Below the pieces are notes generated by a model that had not been told where the DNA came from, did no database searches, and worked only from the letters and a program-made list of their open reading frames with translations. Both the position numbers and the translations under genes were made by a program. This document shows, piece after piece, positions 19,775 through 28,011 of a stretch of DNA of 64,000 nt (position 1 is its first letter; the number at the start of each line of letters is the position of its first letter). Origin of the DNA: Lentilactobacillus curieae (lineage in GTDB: Bacteria > Bacillota > Bacilli > Lactobacillales > Lactobacillaceae); NCBI RefSeq assembly GCF_000785105.2, contig NZ_CP018906.1, positions 434,001-498,000 on the forward strand, written 5' to 3'.

Positions 19775-20734
19775 CTACTCAACCCGAACTCTTGGATCAA
19801 CCACACTCAGGATGATGTCTGACAACAACGTCCCTAACAGGTTTAACAAACCATACAACAAAACTAGTGCGGTAATTACGGTGTAATCGCGGTAATTAAT
19901 TGCGTTTAAGAATAGTAATCCCATACCTGGATATGAGAACACCATTTCTGTAAAAATCGAACCACCAAGCAATCCAGTAATTGAATATCCAGCGAATGCA
20001 GCAATTGGTAGCAACGAATTTCTAAAGATGTGGTGCTTATAAATGTCCTTGATTGGTACCCCTTTTGAACGGGCAGTCCGAACATAATCTGAATGTTTTG
20101 CATCAATGACTTCGGAACGCAGATACTGGACGATGTTTACAGTCCCAAATAACGCACCCAGAAGTCCGGGCAAAATAATGTGTCCTAACCGAGACAGCCA
20201 CGTCGCTCCCAGACCACTGACTGATGAAGAAACTGAACCACTGGTTGGGAAAATATTAAGGCCGTAACCAAAAATCCAAATTCCGATAACCAGCACAACG
20301 AAGAACGGAATTGACATTGTGACGTAGGTATAAACCCGAATCAATGTATCTTGCCACTTACCTTCACGGCGTCCAGCATAGATTCCGAGTGGTAATGCAA
20401 TCACGTAAGTTAAAATCATTGTGAACACAGCCAACCACAAGGTGTTTGTTCCCCGTTGTTTAATCAAATCAACAACTGGTTCCTGGTATTCGTAACTCAT
20501 TCCCAAATCGCCGCGGAACAAGTGAACCACCCAGTTCCAGTATTGTTGATACCAAGGGTCGTAAAGCCCGTTGATCTTCATCAAGTGATGAATCTGGGCA
20601 GGGTCGGCTCGAGGATTAATGGAACCAGTGAACGGATCACCCGGCATCGCCTTAGCAAGTAAAAACACTAGAATGCTAAGAACAACCAATTCTGGAATCA
20701 TAATCAAAATTCTTCGTAAAATTGTTTTCCACAT
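19775..20734 (-). CDS. oppB: oligopeptide ABC transporter permease OppB
   Basis: 319 residues, six membrane helices and the coupling loop YVRTARSKGVPIKDIYKHHI (about residues 220-240), typical of OppB/DppB. Its ATG overlaps the stop codon of oppF (TAATG), which implies translational coupling. It is the first permease of the importer and sits 12 bp before oppC. Confidence 0.93.
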   Translation of the reverse strand: MWKTILRRILIMIPELVVLSILVFLLAKAMPGDPFTGSINPRADPAQIHHLMKINGLYDPWYQQYWNWVVHLFRGDLGMSYEYQEPVVDLIKQRGTNTLWLAVFTMILTYVIALPLGIYAGRREGKWQDTLIRVYTYVTMSIPFFVVLVIGIWIFGYGLNIFPTSGSVSSSVSGLGATWLSRLGHIILPGLLGALFGTVNIVQYLRSEVIDAKHSDYVRTARSKGVPIKDIYKHHIFRNSLLPIAAFAGYSITGLLGGSIFTEMVFSYPGMGLLFLNAINYRDYTVITALVLLYGLLNLLGTLLSDIILSVVDPRVRVE

Positions 20735-21696
20735 TATCCATTCACCTCCCCATTTGTTTGTCCGCCATCTTCAGGTAGTGCTGCAAAGTGAGTGTCACTA
20801 ATTTGCACTAGTGGTAACGCCATGCCGTCTGCATCGTAATATGCAGACTGGTTATTCTGGTATTCCGCTTCAATCTTGAGACGTTCCTTCCTGTGTGCCT
20901 CCCGATTATTAACGTTAGTTTCAGGAATTGCCGCCAAAAGCCGTTTAGTATAAATGTGTTGCGGGTTGTCATAAATGTCGTCTCGCGTTCCAAATTCAAC
21001 GATGCGGCCCCGATTCATGATGGCAATCTTGTCACACATGTGGCGAACCACTCCAAGATCATGAGAAATAAATAGGTATGAAATGTTAAATTCACGTTGA
21101 ATCTTTTTCATAAAGTTAAGGACCTGTGCTTGAACGGATAGGTCCAAAGCAGAAACCGGCTCATCAGCAATAATTAACTTGGGGTCAGTCGCAACTGCCC
21201 TGGCAACCCCAATTCTTTGTCGCTGACCACCAGAGAATTGGTGAGGATATTTATAAAGTGCATCAGCATCCAACCCAACAATATCTAATAGTTGTAAGAC
21301 CCGAAGCTTTTCTTCGTCTTTACTGAGGTTGCCAAAGTTTCTCAGTGGCTCCGCAATGATGTCTTCAACCCGTTTTCTAGGATTCAAACTAGACATTGAG
21401 TCTTGGAAAATCATTTGAACTGCCTCATCGTATTTCATTGACCTTCTGTGTGACTTTTTAACCACATCTTTGCCTTTGTAAAGAATCGACCCAGAGGTAA
21501 CCTCTTCGAGACCGATAATTGCCTTACCAGTGGTTGATTTTCCAGAACCAGACTCACCAACAAGACCTACAGTTTCCCCTTCGTCAATTGAAAAGCTAAC
21601 CCCGTCAACGGCCTTAACTTCATCAACAACCCGGTTAAAGAATCCGCCACGAATTGGATAGTGGACCTTCAAATTTTTCACTTCGATTAAACTCAT
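20734..21696 (-). CDS. oppF: oligopeptide ABC transporter ATPase OppF
   Basis: 320 residues. Walker A GESGSGKST, signature SGGQRQRIGVARA and Walker B LIIADEPVSALD are all present, followed by the C-terminal oligopeptide/dipeptide ABC extension. It drives peptide import together with OppD. Its start overlaps the end of oppD (ATGA). Confidence 0.93.
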   Translation of the reverse strand: MSLIEVKNLKVHYPIRGGFFNRVVDEVKAVDGVSFSIDEGETVGLVGESGSGKSTTGKAIIGLEEVTSGSILYKGKDVVKKSHRRSMKYDEAVQMIFQDSMSSLNPRKRVEDIIAEPLRNFGNLSKDEEKLRVLQLLDIVGLDADALYKYPHQFSGGQRQRIGVARAVATDPKLIIADEPVSALDLSVQAQVLNFMKKIQREFNISYLFISHDLGVVRHMCDKIAIMNRGRIVEFGTRDDIYDNPQHIYTKRLLAAIPETNVNNREAHRKERLKIEAEYQNNQSAYYDADGMALPLVQISDTHFAALPEDGGQTNGEVNG

Positions 21697-22709
21697 GCTA
21701 GGCCACCCTCCTCATCTGGAAATGTAAATTCCTTGTAGCAGGTGCACCGCACAAGATGATTAGGTTCAACCTCATGCATTGTTGGCTCCTCTTCGTGGGC
21801 AGAAGCTGGTACCCAGGGAATTCTAGGGGCAAACCGATCACCTTGTTTAGGCATTCTTTGCAGTGATGGTACCATTCCCTTGATGACATACAAATCATCA
21901 TTTTCTGAATCTCTTTGTGGCATCGAACGAAGTAACGAACGAGTGTATGGGTGCTTAGGTTCATTAAAAATTTGGGCAGCTGTACCAAGCTCAACGATTT
22001 GACCAGCGTACATCACGGCCACCCGATCAGCAGTTTCAGCAACCACACCAAGATCATGAGTAATTAAAATAATTCCAGCGTGGTTTTCTTTTTGAATATC
22101 CCTTAATACATCAAGAATTTGGGCTTGAATCGTAACGTCCAAAGCAGTGGTTGGTTCATCGGCGATAATCAGGTCCGGCTTGCAGGCAATCGCAATCGCA
22201 ATCACGATTCTTTGCCTCATACCACCGGATAACTGGTGTGGAAATTGATGTGCCGTTCGTTCGGGATTAATAATTCCGACTTGATTTAGTAACTCAATGA
22301 CCCGTGCATGCCGCTGTTCTTGATTCATATCGGTATGATAAATCATTACTTCTTGAATCTGATCCTCTACTCGCTTTAGAGGATTAAGTGCAGACAGCGG
22401 ATCTTGAAAAATCATTCCAATTTTCTTTCCCCGAACCTTGTCAAAACCTGCTTCATCAAGCTCAGTTAAGTTTTGACCTTCAAATTCAATGTCGCCACTA
22501 ATTTTAGTTTCCTTTGGATCATGCAGACCCATGACGGTTGTGGCTAGCGTACTCTTACCACATCCAGACTCGCCAACAATGGCAAGAATCTCATCACGGT
22601 GGACTTCTAAACTTACGTTAGATACGGCATCGTAGTACTCGCCTGATATCTTAAACGCAGTTGAGACGCCGTTAATCTTCAACAGTCCCTCGTTACTGTT
22701 GTTTGACAT
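21693..22709 (-). CDS. oppD: oligopeptide ABC transporter ATPase OppD
   Basis: 338 residues. Walker [10 protein letters not shown], signature LSGGMRQR and Walker [13 protein letters not shown] are present. The C-terminal extension has the paired cysteines VRCTCYKEF that resemble the iron-sulfur-binding tail of some OppD/DppD proteins. It is the first gene of the operon oppD-F-B-C-A-A, all on the minus strand with overlaps or small gaps. The promoter must lie in the A+T-rich DNA at 22710-22900. Confidence 0.93.
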   Translation of the reverse strand: MSNNSNEGLLKINGVSTAFKISGEYYDAVSNVSLEVHRDEILAIVGESGCGKSTLATTVMGLHDPKETKISGDIEFEGQNLTELDEAGFDKVRGKKIGMIFQDPLSALNPLKRVEDQIQEVMIYHTDMNQEQRHARVIELLNQVGIINPERTAHQFPHQLSGGMRQRIVIAIAIACKPDLIIADEPTTALDVTIQAQILDVLRDIQKENHAGIILITHDLGVVAETADRVAVMYAGQIVELGTAAQIFNEPKHPYTRSLLRSMPQRDSENDDLYVIKGMVPSLQRMPKQGDRFAPRIPWVPASAHEEEPTMHEVEPNHLVRCTCYKEFTFPDEEGGLA

Positions 22710-22905
22710 TATTCATTCCTCCGCCCAATTAATATTGTTATATTAGTTATCAATGATAATGTGTTTTTTTCTAATTTACAATAGTATATTCTAATTAAAT
22801 TTTAATTTATAGCTATTATTAATTTTTATTTATGTATCAATAGGTAACAAGGTAACGTGGTAATGACAGGTCATATATTATAGAAGAAAAGCGCTTTTTT
22901 AGTTT
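22710..22905 (-). promoter_or_regulatory. opp operon upstream region
   Basis: About 195 bp of very A+T-rich DNA before oppD. A TATAAT lies on the minus strand at 22882-22877 without a good -35 partner, and TTGATA occurs further on. I cannot fix the promoter or find a recognisable operator. No coding sequence is seen. Confidence 0.35.
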
Positions 22906-22939
22906 AAAAAAAGCTGTGAAAAGGATTAACTTCACAGCT
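22906..22939 (-). terminator. terminator upstream of opp
   Basis: A nine-bp perfect stem AGCTGTGAA/TTCACAGCT (22912-22920, 22931-22939) is followed by seven T on the minus strand. It shields the opp promoter from transcripts that enter from the LysM gene and the repeat region. Confidence 0.85.
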
Positions 22940-23103
22940 GTGGATATGTGATTGGTCGTGGGAGGTTGAATGATGTCGGCTTAAGTCGGTTGGATTGATG
23001 CAAAGATGACCGTAAGGTTGACTAAATGGGATCACTTAATCTAATTATTACGTTGGCAACATGACCAAAAAGTGCTCAGCCTTTCAGGTTATTGTGCCTA
23101 GAT

Positions 23104-23145
23104 AAAAAACGGGTTGAGCTCATACTTGGCTCAACCCGTTTTTCA
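23104..23145. terminator. terminator inside repeat cluster
   Basis: Stem AACGGGTTGAGC/GCTCAACCCGTT has A-run and T-run ends (23105-23119 with 23129-23143). Confidence 0.85.
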
Positions 23146-23306
23146 ATTTAGTACTCAATGATTCTAATCTTTATACCGGCAACATAGCCAAAACGTGCTC
23201 ACTCAATCTAATCCCTACGTTTAAAAAAAGTGAGACCGCGCATTTCGTTTGCTCTTAGTCGCCATAGCCTAAACGTGTTCACCCCTTCAATCACTTCCGC
23301 TTAACA

Positions 23307-23354
23307 CAAATAACGCCCGCAAGATTAAAAAACAAATCTTACGGGCGTTATTTA
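23307..23354. terminator. terminator after LysM gene
   Basis: An 18-bp stem with one mismatch (23308-23325 with 23336-23353) is rich in GC at its centre and flanked by A/T runs. It follows the repeat left arm after the LysM gene. Confidence 0.88.
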
Positions 23355-23393
23355 TATTAATGCTCAGTGATTACCGAAGGGGCTCACACTCTT

Positions 23394-23963
23394 TTAATAC
23401 CACCCATTACTCTGCCAAAACTGCTTAGCATTCGTCCATGAGCCATATCTGTCCTTCACATAATTGTTCGCTACCTTCTCCTGATTAGCCGGAGAAAAGT
23501 CCCCATGCAAGTACGCAGCATCCAACTGATATCTGCCAATGTACTTACCATTCGTTACACTGTATGATCCTCTTGATTCGTGATAGGCAATCCATGCCTT
23601 TGGTGAGCCTTGGTCTGCCTTAGCAGCCAAGTCCTTAGCAGTCTCCACAGATACTGCCGCCGTCTGGTTATACGTGTTTACCTTTGGCTTTGGTGTCTCT
23701 GCTTTTTTAGCAGGCTGCTCCTTTTGTTGGTCCGCCTTCTTAGTGCCCGATAGCACCTTAAGCTTTTGACCAACCTTAATTAAGTTACTTTCAAGATTGT
23801 TGGCTTCTTTAATCGAATTAACTGATACATCGAATTTCTTAGAAATCCCCCCAAGGGTGTCGCCAGAATGAACCGTAACGGTCGTTGCCTCTCCCGCGGT
23901 GAAGCCTCCGAGAAAGAGTAGTGCAACAAACGCTGCGAAAATCGTAGAGAATAATTTCTTCAA
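23394..23963 (-). CDS. secreted LysM protein with lysozyme-like C-terminal domain
   Basis: About 189 residues from TTG 23963 (GGAG eleven bases upstream); a GTG at 23975 keeps the frame but overlaps the ribosome-binding site. A signal peptide (LFSTIFAAFVALLFLGGF) is followed by one LysM module (about 22-65, HSGDTLGGISKKFDVSVNSIKEANNL), a Lys/Pro/Gln-rich linker and a C-terminal domain with AWIAYHESRGSYSV and GRYQLD. These match the lysozyme-like fold of lactobacillus aggregation-promoting/transglycosylase proteins, with Glu in YHESRG as likely catalytic acid. It is probably a wall-bound muramidase. The gene is monocistronic and followed directly by the repeat cluster. Confidence 0.8.
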   Translation of the reverse strand: MKKLFSTIFAAFVALLFLGGFTAGEATTVTVHSGDTLGGISKKFDVSVNSIKEANNLESNLIKVGQKLKVLSGTKKADQQKEQPAKKAETPKPKVNTYNQTAAVSVETAKDLAAKADQGSPKAWIAYHESRGSYSVTNGKYIGRYQLDAAYLHGDFSPANQEKVANNYVKDRYGSWTNAKQFWQSNGWY

Positions 23964-24160
23964 TATATAATACACTCCTATAACTAGATGTTAATCGTTC
24001 TTTTAAGAACAACGGACAACATACTATAGGATGAGTGTTACTAGAAAATGTCGGGGATGTTAAGAATCAAGCCTAATTTGTCATTTATGTAACCACTTTG
24101 CAATGTAAATGGTTACAGTTTTTGGGTACCATTACCACTTTAACCCTTTTAGCAAGGCGA

Positions 24161-25552
24161 TTATTGGGACTTATCACCCTGGTGTTTAATTCCAATTCCG
24201 GTGTACCCACTTAGGATTGAAAAAATTGGCGATGCCAAACTGAATATGGCAAACGGCAAATAATCCAATGTGGAAACTTTTAATGTATTAGCTGCGAACA
24301 CTCCAGCAACTCCCCAAGGAATTAAATAATTGATCACAGTTCCACCATCTTCAAGCGCCCGACTTAAACTGACAGCGGCTAACTTTTGCTTTTCAAAGGT
24401 AGATTTAAATGCATTACCAGGTAGAATCACTGACAAGTACTGCTCACCAACAAAGATATTAACCCCAATCCCGCTAAGAACAACGGCCAAAATTAAGGAA
24501 CCAGTTGATTTGAGTTTCTTTGATAGCGGTCCAATCACGGAATCAATGATGCCAAACCGCATCAGTAATCCACCTAACGCCAACGCACAGACAATTAGAC
24601 TAACGGTTGCCATCATTGAAGTAATTCCCCCACGACTTAGTAACGCATCAACCGCCTTATTACCAGTATGAGAAATAAATCCGTTGGTCATGATGTTTAC
24701 CAAATCAGTGATTTTTGTGTGCGGAGCGTAAATAAATAGCATCCCCGTCGCCACCGCAATATTGATAAACAGTGTAAAAATTGCCGGAATTTTTTTCCAA
24801 GCACAAATGAACATTAACGCAATTGGTAGGAATGCCCATCCAGAGATACTGAAATGTTGGTTTAACACATTCACAGTCTGGTCAATTGCCTTGGCAGATA
24901 ATGCCTTACCGCTCTGCCCAAAGATCAAAAACACGACCATCGTAGTCACCCATGCAGGAATCGTTGACCACATTAAATTACGAATGTGGGCAAATAAATC
25001 AGCGTCAACAACTGCCGAAGCTAAATTAGTTGAATCTGAAAGTGGTGATGTTTTATCTCCAAAAATTGCTCCAGAGATGATTGCTCCAGCAACCATCGCA
25101 GGATTCATGCCCATAGTAATTCCCATGCCCATAAACGCAATTCCAACTGTTGATACCACTGTAAAGGCACTACCAATCGCAGTTCCTACAATTGTACATA
25201 CCAAGAATACTGAGGGTAAAAACCACTCTGCAGAAATCAAATGAAAACCAAATACCATGAGTGATGGAATGACTCCCGCCGCAATCCAGGTACTGATCAG
25301 AATACCGATTAAAATAAAGATGAAGATTGGGATAATTCCTGTCTTGATTCCATCAATAATTCCCTCGCTAACTGCATCCCACGAGAATCTTCTAACTTTT
25401 GCCCAGCAAATCAATAGAAAAATTACTAGTAAAATTGGGATTTCAGGAGCAATTGCTAACTTGATCACGCTGAAGCCCATAATCAAAAGCATTGCTAGCA
25501 AAATTACGATTCCTTCAATTATTTCCACCTTAGGGGCGTTCTTTTCTTGCAT
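24161..25552 (-). CDS. NhaC-family transporter, probable amino-acid (tyrosine) transporter
   Basis: 463 residues, start at ATG 25552 with GGAGG eight bases upstream. It has about twelve membrane helices and the NhaC-family blocks GAIISGAIFGDKTSPLSDSTNLAS (about 160-183) and SRALEDGGTVINYLIPWGVAG (about 395-415). NhaC proteins are annotated as Na+/H+ antiporters, but comparative genomics has assigned several T-box- or riboswitch-controlled members to amino-acid uptake (TyrT, LysW, MetT). Here a T-box leader lies directly upstream and its specifier reads best as UAC, so tyrosine uptake is the favoured inference. Malate/lactate antiport (MleN type) is an alternative. Confidence 0.8.
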   Translation of the reverse strand: MQEKNAPKVEIIEGIVILLAMLLIMGFSVIKLAIAPEIPILLVIFLLICWAKVRRFSWDAVSEGIIDGIKTGIIPIFIFILIGILISTWIAAGVIPSLMVFGFHLISAEWFLPSVFLVCTIVGTAIGSAFTVVSTVGIAFMGMGITMGMNPAMVAGAIISGAIFGDKTSPLSDSTNLASAVVDADLFAHIRNLMWSTIPAWVTTMVVFLIFGQSGKALSAKAIDQTVNVLNQHFSISGWAFLPIALMFICAWKKIPAIFTLFINIAVATGMLFIYAPHTKITDLVNIMTNGFISHTGNKAVDALLSRGGITSMMATVSLIVCALALGGLLMRFGIIDSVIGPLSKKLKSTGSLILAVVLSGIGVNIFVGEQYLSVILPGNAFKSTFEKQKLAAVSLSRALEDGGTVINYLIPWGVAGVFAANTLKVSTLDYLPFAIFSLASPIFSILSGYTGIGIKHQGDKSQ

Positions 25553-25589
25553 ATCCAAATCCTCCAAAATATAGTTTTAGAAAATAAAA

Positions 25590-25815
25590 AAAGTCCCTAC
25601 TGCAACGTAAAGTCACAGTAGGGACGAATTCAATCCGCGGTACCACCCAGTTTAAGCTCACAAAAAGAGCTTTCTCACTAGATGTTAACGGTTCTAGTTA
25701 TTTTCCGAATGACACTCCACGGTATTTTGTTTGGATGCCCTGACCGGTTCGCATCAACCACCGGCTTTCTTGCGCCCAGACAACCAAACTACTCGAATGT
25801 GGATCAATCATTGTT
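25590..25815 (-). promoter_or_regulatory. T-box riboswitch, probably tRNA-Tyr
   Basis: On the minus strand the core GGGTGGTACCGCG is at 25648-25636. The terminator stem GTCCCTACTG/CAGTAGGGAC with T-run ends at 25590. Stem I shows AGTA, an upper stem GTTTGG/CCAAAC and a lower stem CCAC/GTGG. The specifier loop reads AAAATACC; TAC (25724-25722, Tyr) sits one base before the lower stem, the same place as the codon in the other T-box. The variable base T matches discriminator A of tRNA-Tyr. ACC (Thr) in the next register is the alternative. Confidence 0.85.
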
Positions 25816-25824
25816 ACGAGTTGA

Positions 25825-25853
25825 ATAATATCATTTATAAAATTAAGCGTCAA
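25825..25853 (-). promoter_or_regulatory. promoter of the T-box/NhaC transcript
   Basis: TTGACG (25853-25848), a 17-bp spacer and TATTAT (25830-25825) lie on the minus strand. The -35 box abuts the stop codon of the acetyltransferase gene. Confidence 0.75.
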
Positions 25854-26408
25854 CTAAACCTCAAGATGACGAACCCCAAAGAATTCTTCAGGGTAATAAA
25901 CTTTACCGCCACGATTATACAAAGCACCGTCGTATAACAGTTTCATCAGGTTTGCATTTAAATCAATTGACAGTGTTGAGTGAACGTTAAAGTTATCGGC
26001 AAAGATGTAGCCATTTTCAGTAAAGAAATTACTAAAGTCAACCGCACTCATTGCCCGATATCCAGCCAATCTTGCTCGGGCTTCAATCTCAAGCAGAATC
26101 TGTTGGCCGATTCCTTGGCGTTGATAATCTGGGTCGACACTTAACTCAACGATTGAAGTAATTGGAAGTTCTTTAGAATTATCACCAATTACTACCTCAA
26201 TCATCATCGCGTGGCCTAAAATTTCACCATCAGTTGTTTTCACTACTACTTCGAAATCCGATCGATACTTAGAAAATCCTCTTAGTCGGTGAACCATTGA
26301 AACTTCATCGCCATCCCGATTTTCATCACCCTTGGAATAACTTCTTGCGATTACTTTATCTATCGCGGGATAGTCACCTGGAGTTGCTGTCTCGATTGTA
26401 TATTGCAA
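25854..26408 (-). CDS. GNAT-family N-acetyltransferase
   Basis: 184 residues starting at TTG. The acetyl-CoA motif is visible as VDPDYQRQGIGQQIL (about residues 95-110), after the strand IVELSV. The substrate is not evident; small-molecule or protein N-acetylation are both possible. It stands alone, upstream of the T-box/NhaC unit and divergent from a small membrane protein. The start codon has GAGAGATG upstream, a weak ribosome-binding site. Confidence 0.75.
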   Translation of the reverse strand: MQYTIETATPGDYPAIDKVIARSYSKGDENRDGDEVSMVHRLRGFSKYRSDFEVVVKTTDGEILGHAMMIEVVIGDNSKELPITSIVELSVDPDYQRQGIGQQILLEIEARARLAGYRAMSAVDFSNFFTENGYIFADNFNVHSTLSIDLNANLMKLLYDGALYNRGGKVYYPEEFFGVRHLEV

Positions 26409-26485
26409 ATCAATTCATCTCTCTATCTGTATAAATACTATTGATATATAATTATCACTGAACTAACTCGAAAGTGGGTATCTCA

Positions 26486-26875
26486 ATGACATCTAAAACC
26501 AAATGGACGCTTATTGGTATTTTAACATACTGTATTTTTATTATTGTAACATTAGGATTTAATTTGCTCGCACCGAATCGAGTCGGCATCACCTGGACCG
26601 TGTTCTGGTACGTAGCCGCAGCTTTAATTATTTATTATCTTTGTTTTAAAAATTGGGTTTATCACCGAGTTTTATACTATGCCCGCAAACTTGAACTAAC
26701 TCAAGCTGACTTAGCTGCTTTCTTACCGGACTTAAAACAAACTCAGGAGATTCCTAATCCTAACAAACGGCACCTATTTAGTCCGCTATTCACCTTGTCG
26801 CTACAAAATCTGGATACGTTGGATCGTCAGGTTAAAAAAATTGCCAAAACCAAAAATATCGACCCATACAAATAA
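26486..26875 (+). CDS. small membrane protein of unknown function
   Basis: About 129 residues, with the start at ATG 26486 (GTGGG seven bases upstream). Two membrane helices at about 7-27 and 37-57 are followed by a basic cytoplasmic tail. I recognise no family. It is convergent with trxA, and both end in one hairpin. Confidence 0.6.
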   Translation: MTSKTKWTLIGILTYCIFIIVTLGFNLLAPNRVGITWTVFWYVAAALIIYYLCFKNWVYHRVLYYARKLELTQADLAAFLPDLKQTQEIPNPNKRHLFSPLFTLSLQNLDTLDRQVKKIAKTKNIDPYK

Positions 26876-26904
26876 AGGAACGGCCAATAGCCGTTCCTTT
26901 ATTT
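26874..26904. terminator. bidirectional terminator
   Basis: An 11-bp perfect stem AAAGGAACGGC/GCCGTTCCTTT overlaps the stop of the small membrane protein and lies next to the trxA stop. Confidence 0.85.
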
Positions 26905-27231
26905 ATTATCTTTCACTTCAGCAAGCTTTTTATCTAAATAGTTAGCTAACTTTTCTTTTGGATAAACACCAGTAATCTTTTCCTTGGCTTCACCATTTTT
27001 GAATATTACGAGGCTGGGAATACTCATTACTTTATATTGTTCAGCAATGTCTTGGTTATTATCCACATTCATCTTACCGAAGTGAATTTTTCCCTCATAC
27101 TGAGTTTCTAAAGTTTCTAAAATTGGATCCATCATCTTACATGGGCCACACCAAGGAGCCCAGAAATCAATGACTGTAATGTCGTTATCGACTTCGGAAT
27201 TTAAATTATCCCGCGTTATCGTTACGCTCAT
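26899..27231 (-). CDS. trxA: thioredoxin
   Basis: 110 residues with the active site WCGPC (about residues 28-32), the thioredoxin fold and the cis-proline loop MSIPSLVIF. It reduces disulfides in the cytoplasm with thioredoxin reductase. Its start overlaps the end of the TerC gene by 26 bp, so both are in one transcript. The second half (KEKITGVYPKEKLANYLDKKL) is typical. Confidence 0.93.
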   Translation of the reverse strand: MSVTITRDNLNSEVDNDITVIDFWAPWCGPCKMMDPILETLETQYEGKIHFGKMNVDNNQDIAEQYKVMSIPSLVIFKNGEAKEKITGVYPKEKLANYLDKKLAEVKDNK

Positions 27232-27967
27232 TTTTATTTCTACCCTTTCTAACGAAGTGGATGATCATCGTAATGACGATTGCACCCAACACAATCAATC
27301 CGAACCATGTGGCCGGAATTTCAATATCAATTGCCGGAATAGATAATATCAGTTTAATAGCAATCAATGCAATCAAAACATATGCCATTGGTTGTAATTC
27401 TGGAATCTTGGCCATCAGTTTCATAATAACTTCAGCGACTCCCCGCATTGCTAGAATCCCGATTAACCCACCAATTAACACAATTACTGGATTAGGCGAA
27501 ATTGCCAATGATGAAAGTACTGAGTCAATTGAAAAGACAACGTCCATAAACTCAATCTGAATAACAACCGACCAGAACAGTGAAATTTTACGTCCCTTTT
27601 TATCGGAAGCCAACTTCTTAGTGTGGACAACCTTTGTTTTTCTAAAGTAAGACCAAACAAGGTAAAGCAGGTACACTCCACCTAAAATTTTGATTTCCCA
27701 GAAATTAATCAGGTAAGTTCCAACACCGATAATTAGAAATCTAAATAGGTAAGCTCCCCACAGCCCGTAAAACAGTGATTTTTCCTGTTGCTTTTTAGTC
27801 GGCAACACTTGAGTTTGTGCAGCCAAAACCACAGCATTATCAACTGATAGTAAACACTCAATAACAACCAGTGAAAAAATAATTAGCCAGTCAGAAGACG
27901 ATGTGATCACCGTTTCCCAATTGTGCACATCAAAGAACGGTCCGTAAAGCTTTTCAATAATGTTCAA
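27206..27967 (-). CDS. TerC-family integral membrane protein
   Basis: 253 residues, about seven membrane helices. The conserved acidic membrane motif ECLLSVDNAVVLA (about residues 37-49) and the second FMDVVFSIDSVLSSLA mark the TerC/YkoY family, which exports manganese or protects against metal stress, including co-translocational metalation of exoenzymes in Bacillus. The start is TTG with AAGGGG eight bases upstream. It is co-transcribed with trxA, which may link metal export to redox stress. Confidence 0.85.
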   Translation of the reverse strand: MNIIEKLYGPFFDVHNWETVITSSSDWLIIFSLVVIECLLSVDNAVVLAAQTQVLPTKKQQEKSLFYGLWGAYLFRFLIIGVGTYLINFWEIKILGGVYLLYLVWSYFRKTKVVHTKKLASDKKGRKISLFWSVVIQIEFMDVVFSIDSVLSSLAISPNPVIVLIGGLIGILAMRGVAEVIMKLMAKIPELQPMAYVLIALIAIKLILSIPAIDIEIPATWFGLIVLGAIVITMIIHFVRKGRNKNERNDNAG

Positions 27968-28011
27968 CGATCAAACCCCTTCCAGTTTTCCCTACATATA
28001 TATTAAGCACG

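Larger units (their letters stand above)
23054..23393 (-). repeat. intergenic repeat cluster framing terminators (first locus)
   Basis: Reading on the minus strand from the LysM stop codon: a hairpin with outer stem AGTGT/GCATT (23392-23359), a strong terminator, a degenerate right arm (about 23303-23262), a GC hairpin with T-run (about 23260-23222), a conserved 41-bp right arm (23218-23178), remains of a left arm (about 23177-23150), a second strong terminator and a third right arm (about 23100-23054). The 41-bp right arm is identical to 39510-39550, and the match continues for another 23 bp with one difference. No ORF explains it. Confidence 0.8.

Noticed and set aside
24090-24118. TGTAAC...TGTAAA repeat before the LysM gene as a WalR box
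   Set aside because: The spacing is ten bases, not the five needed for WalR, and the sequence is better explained as a hairpin GTAACCA/TGGTTAC after the NhaC gene.
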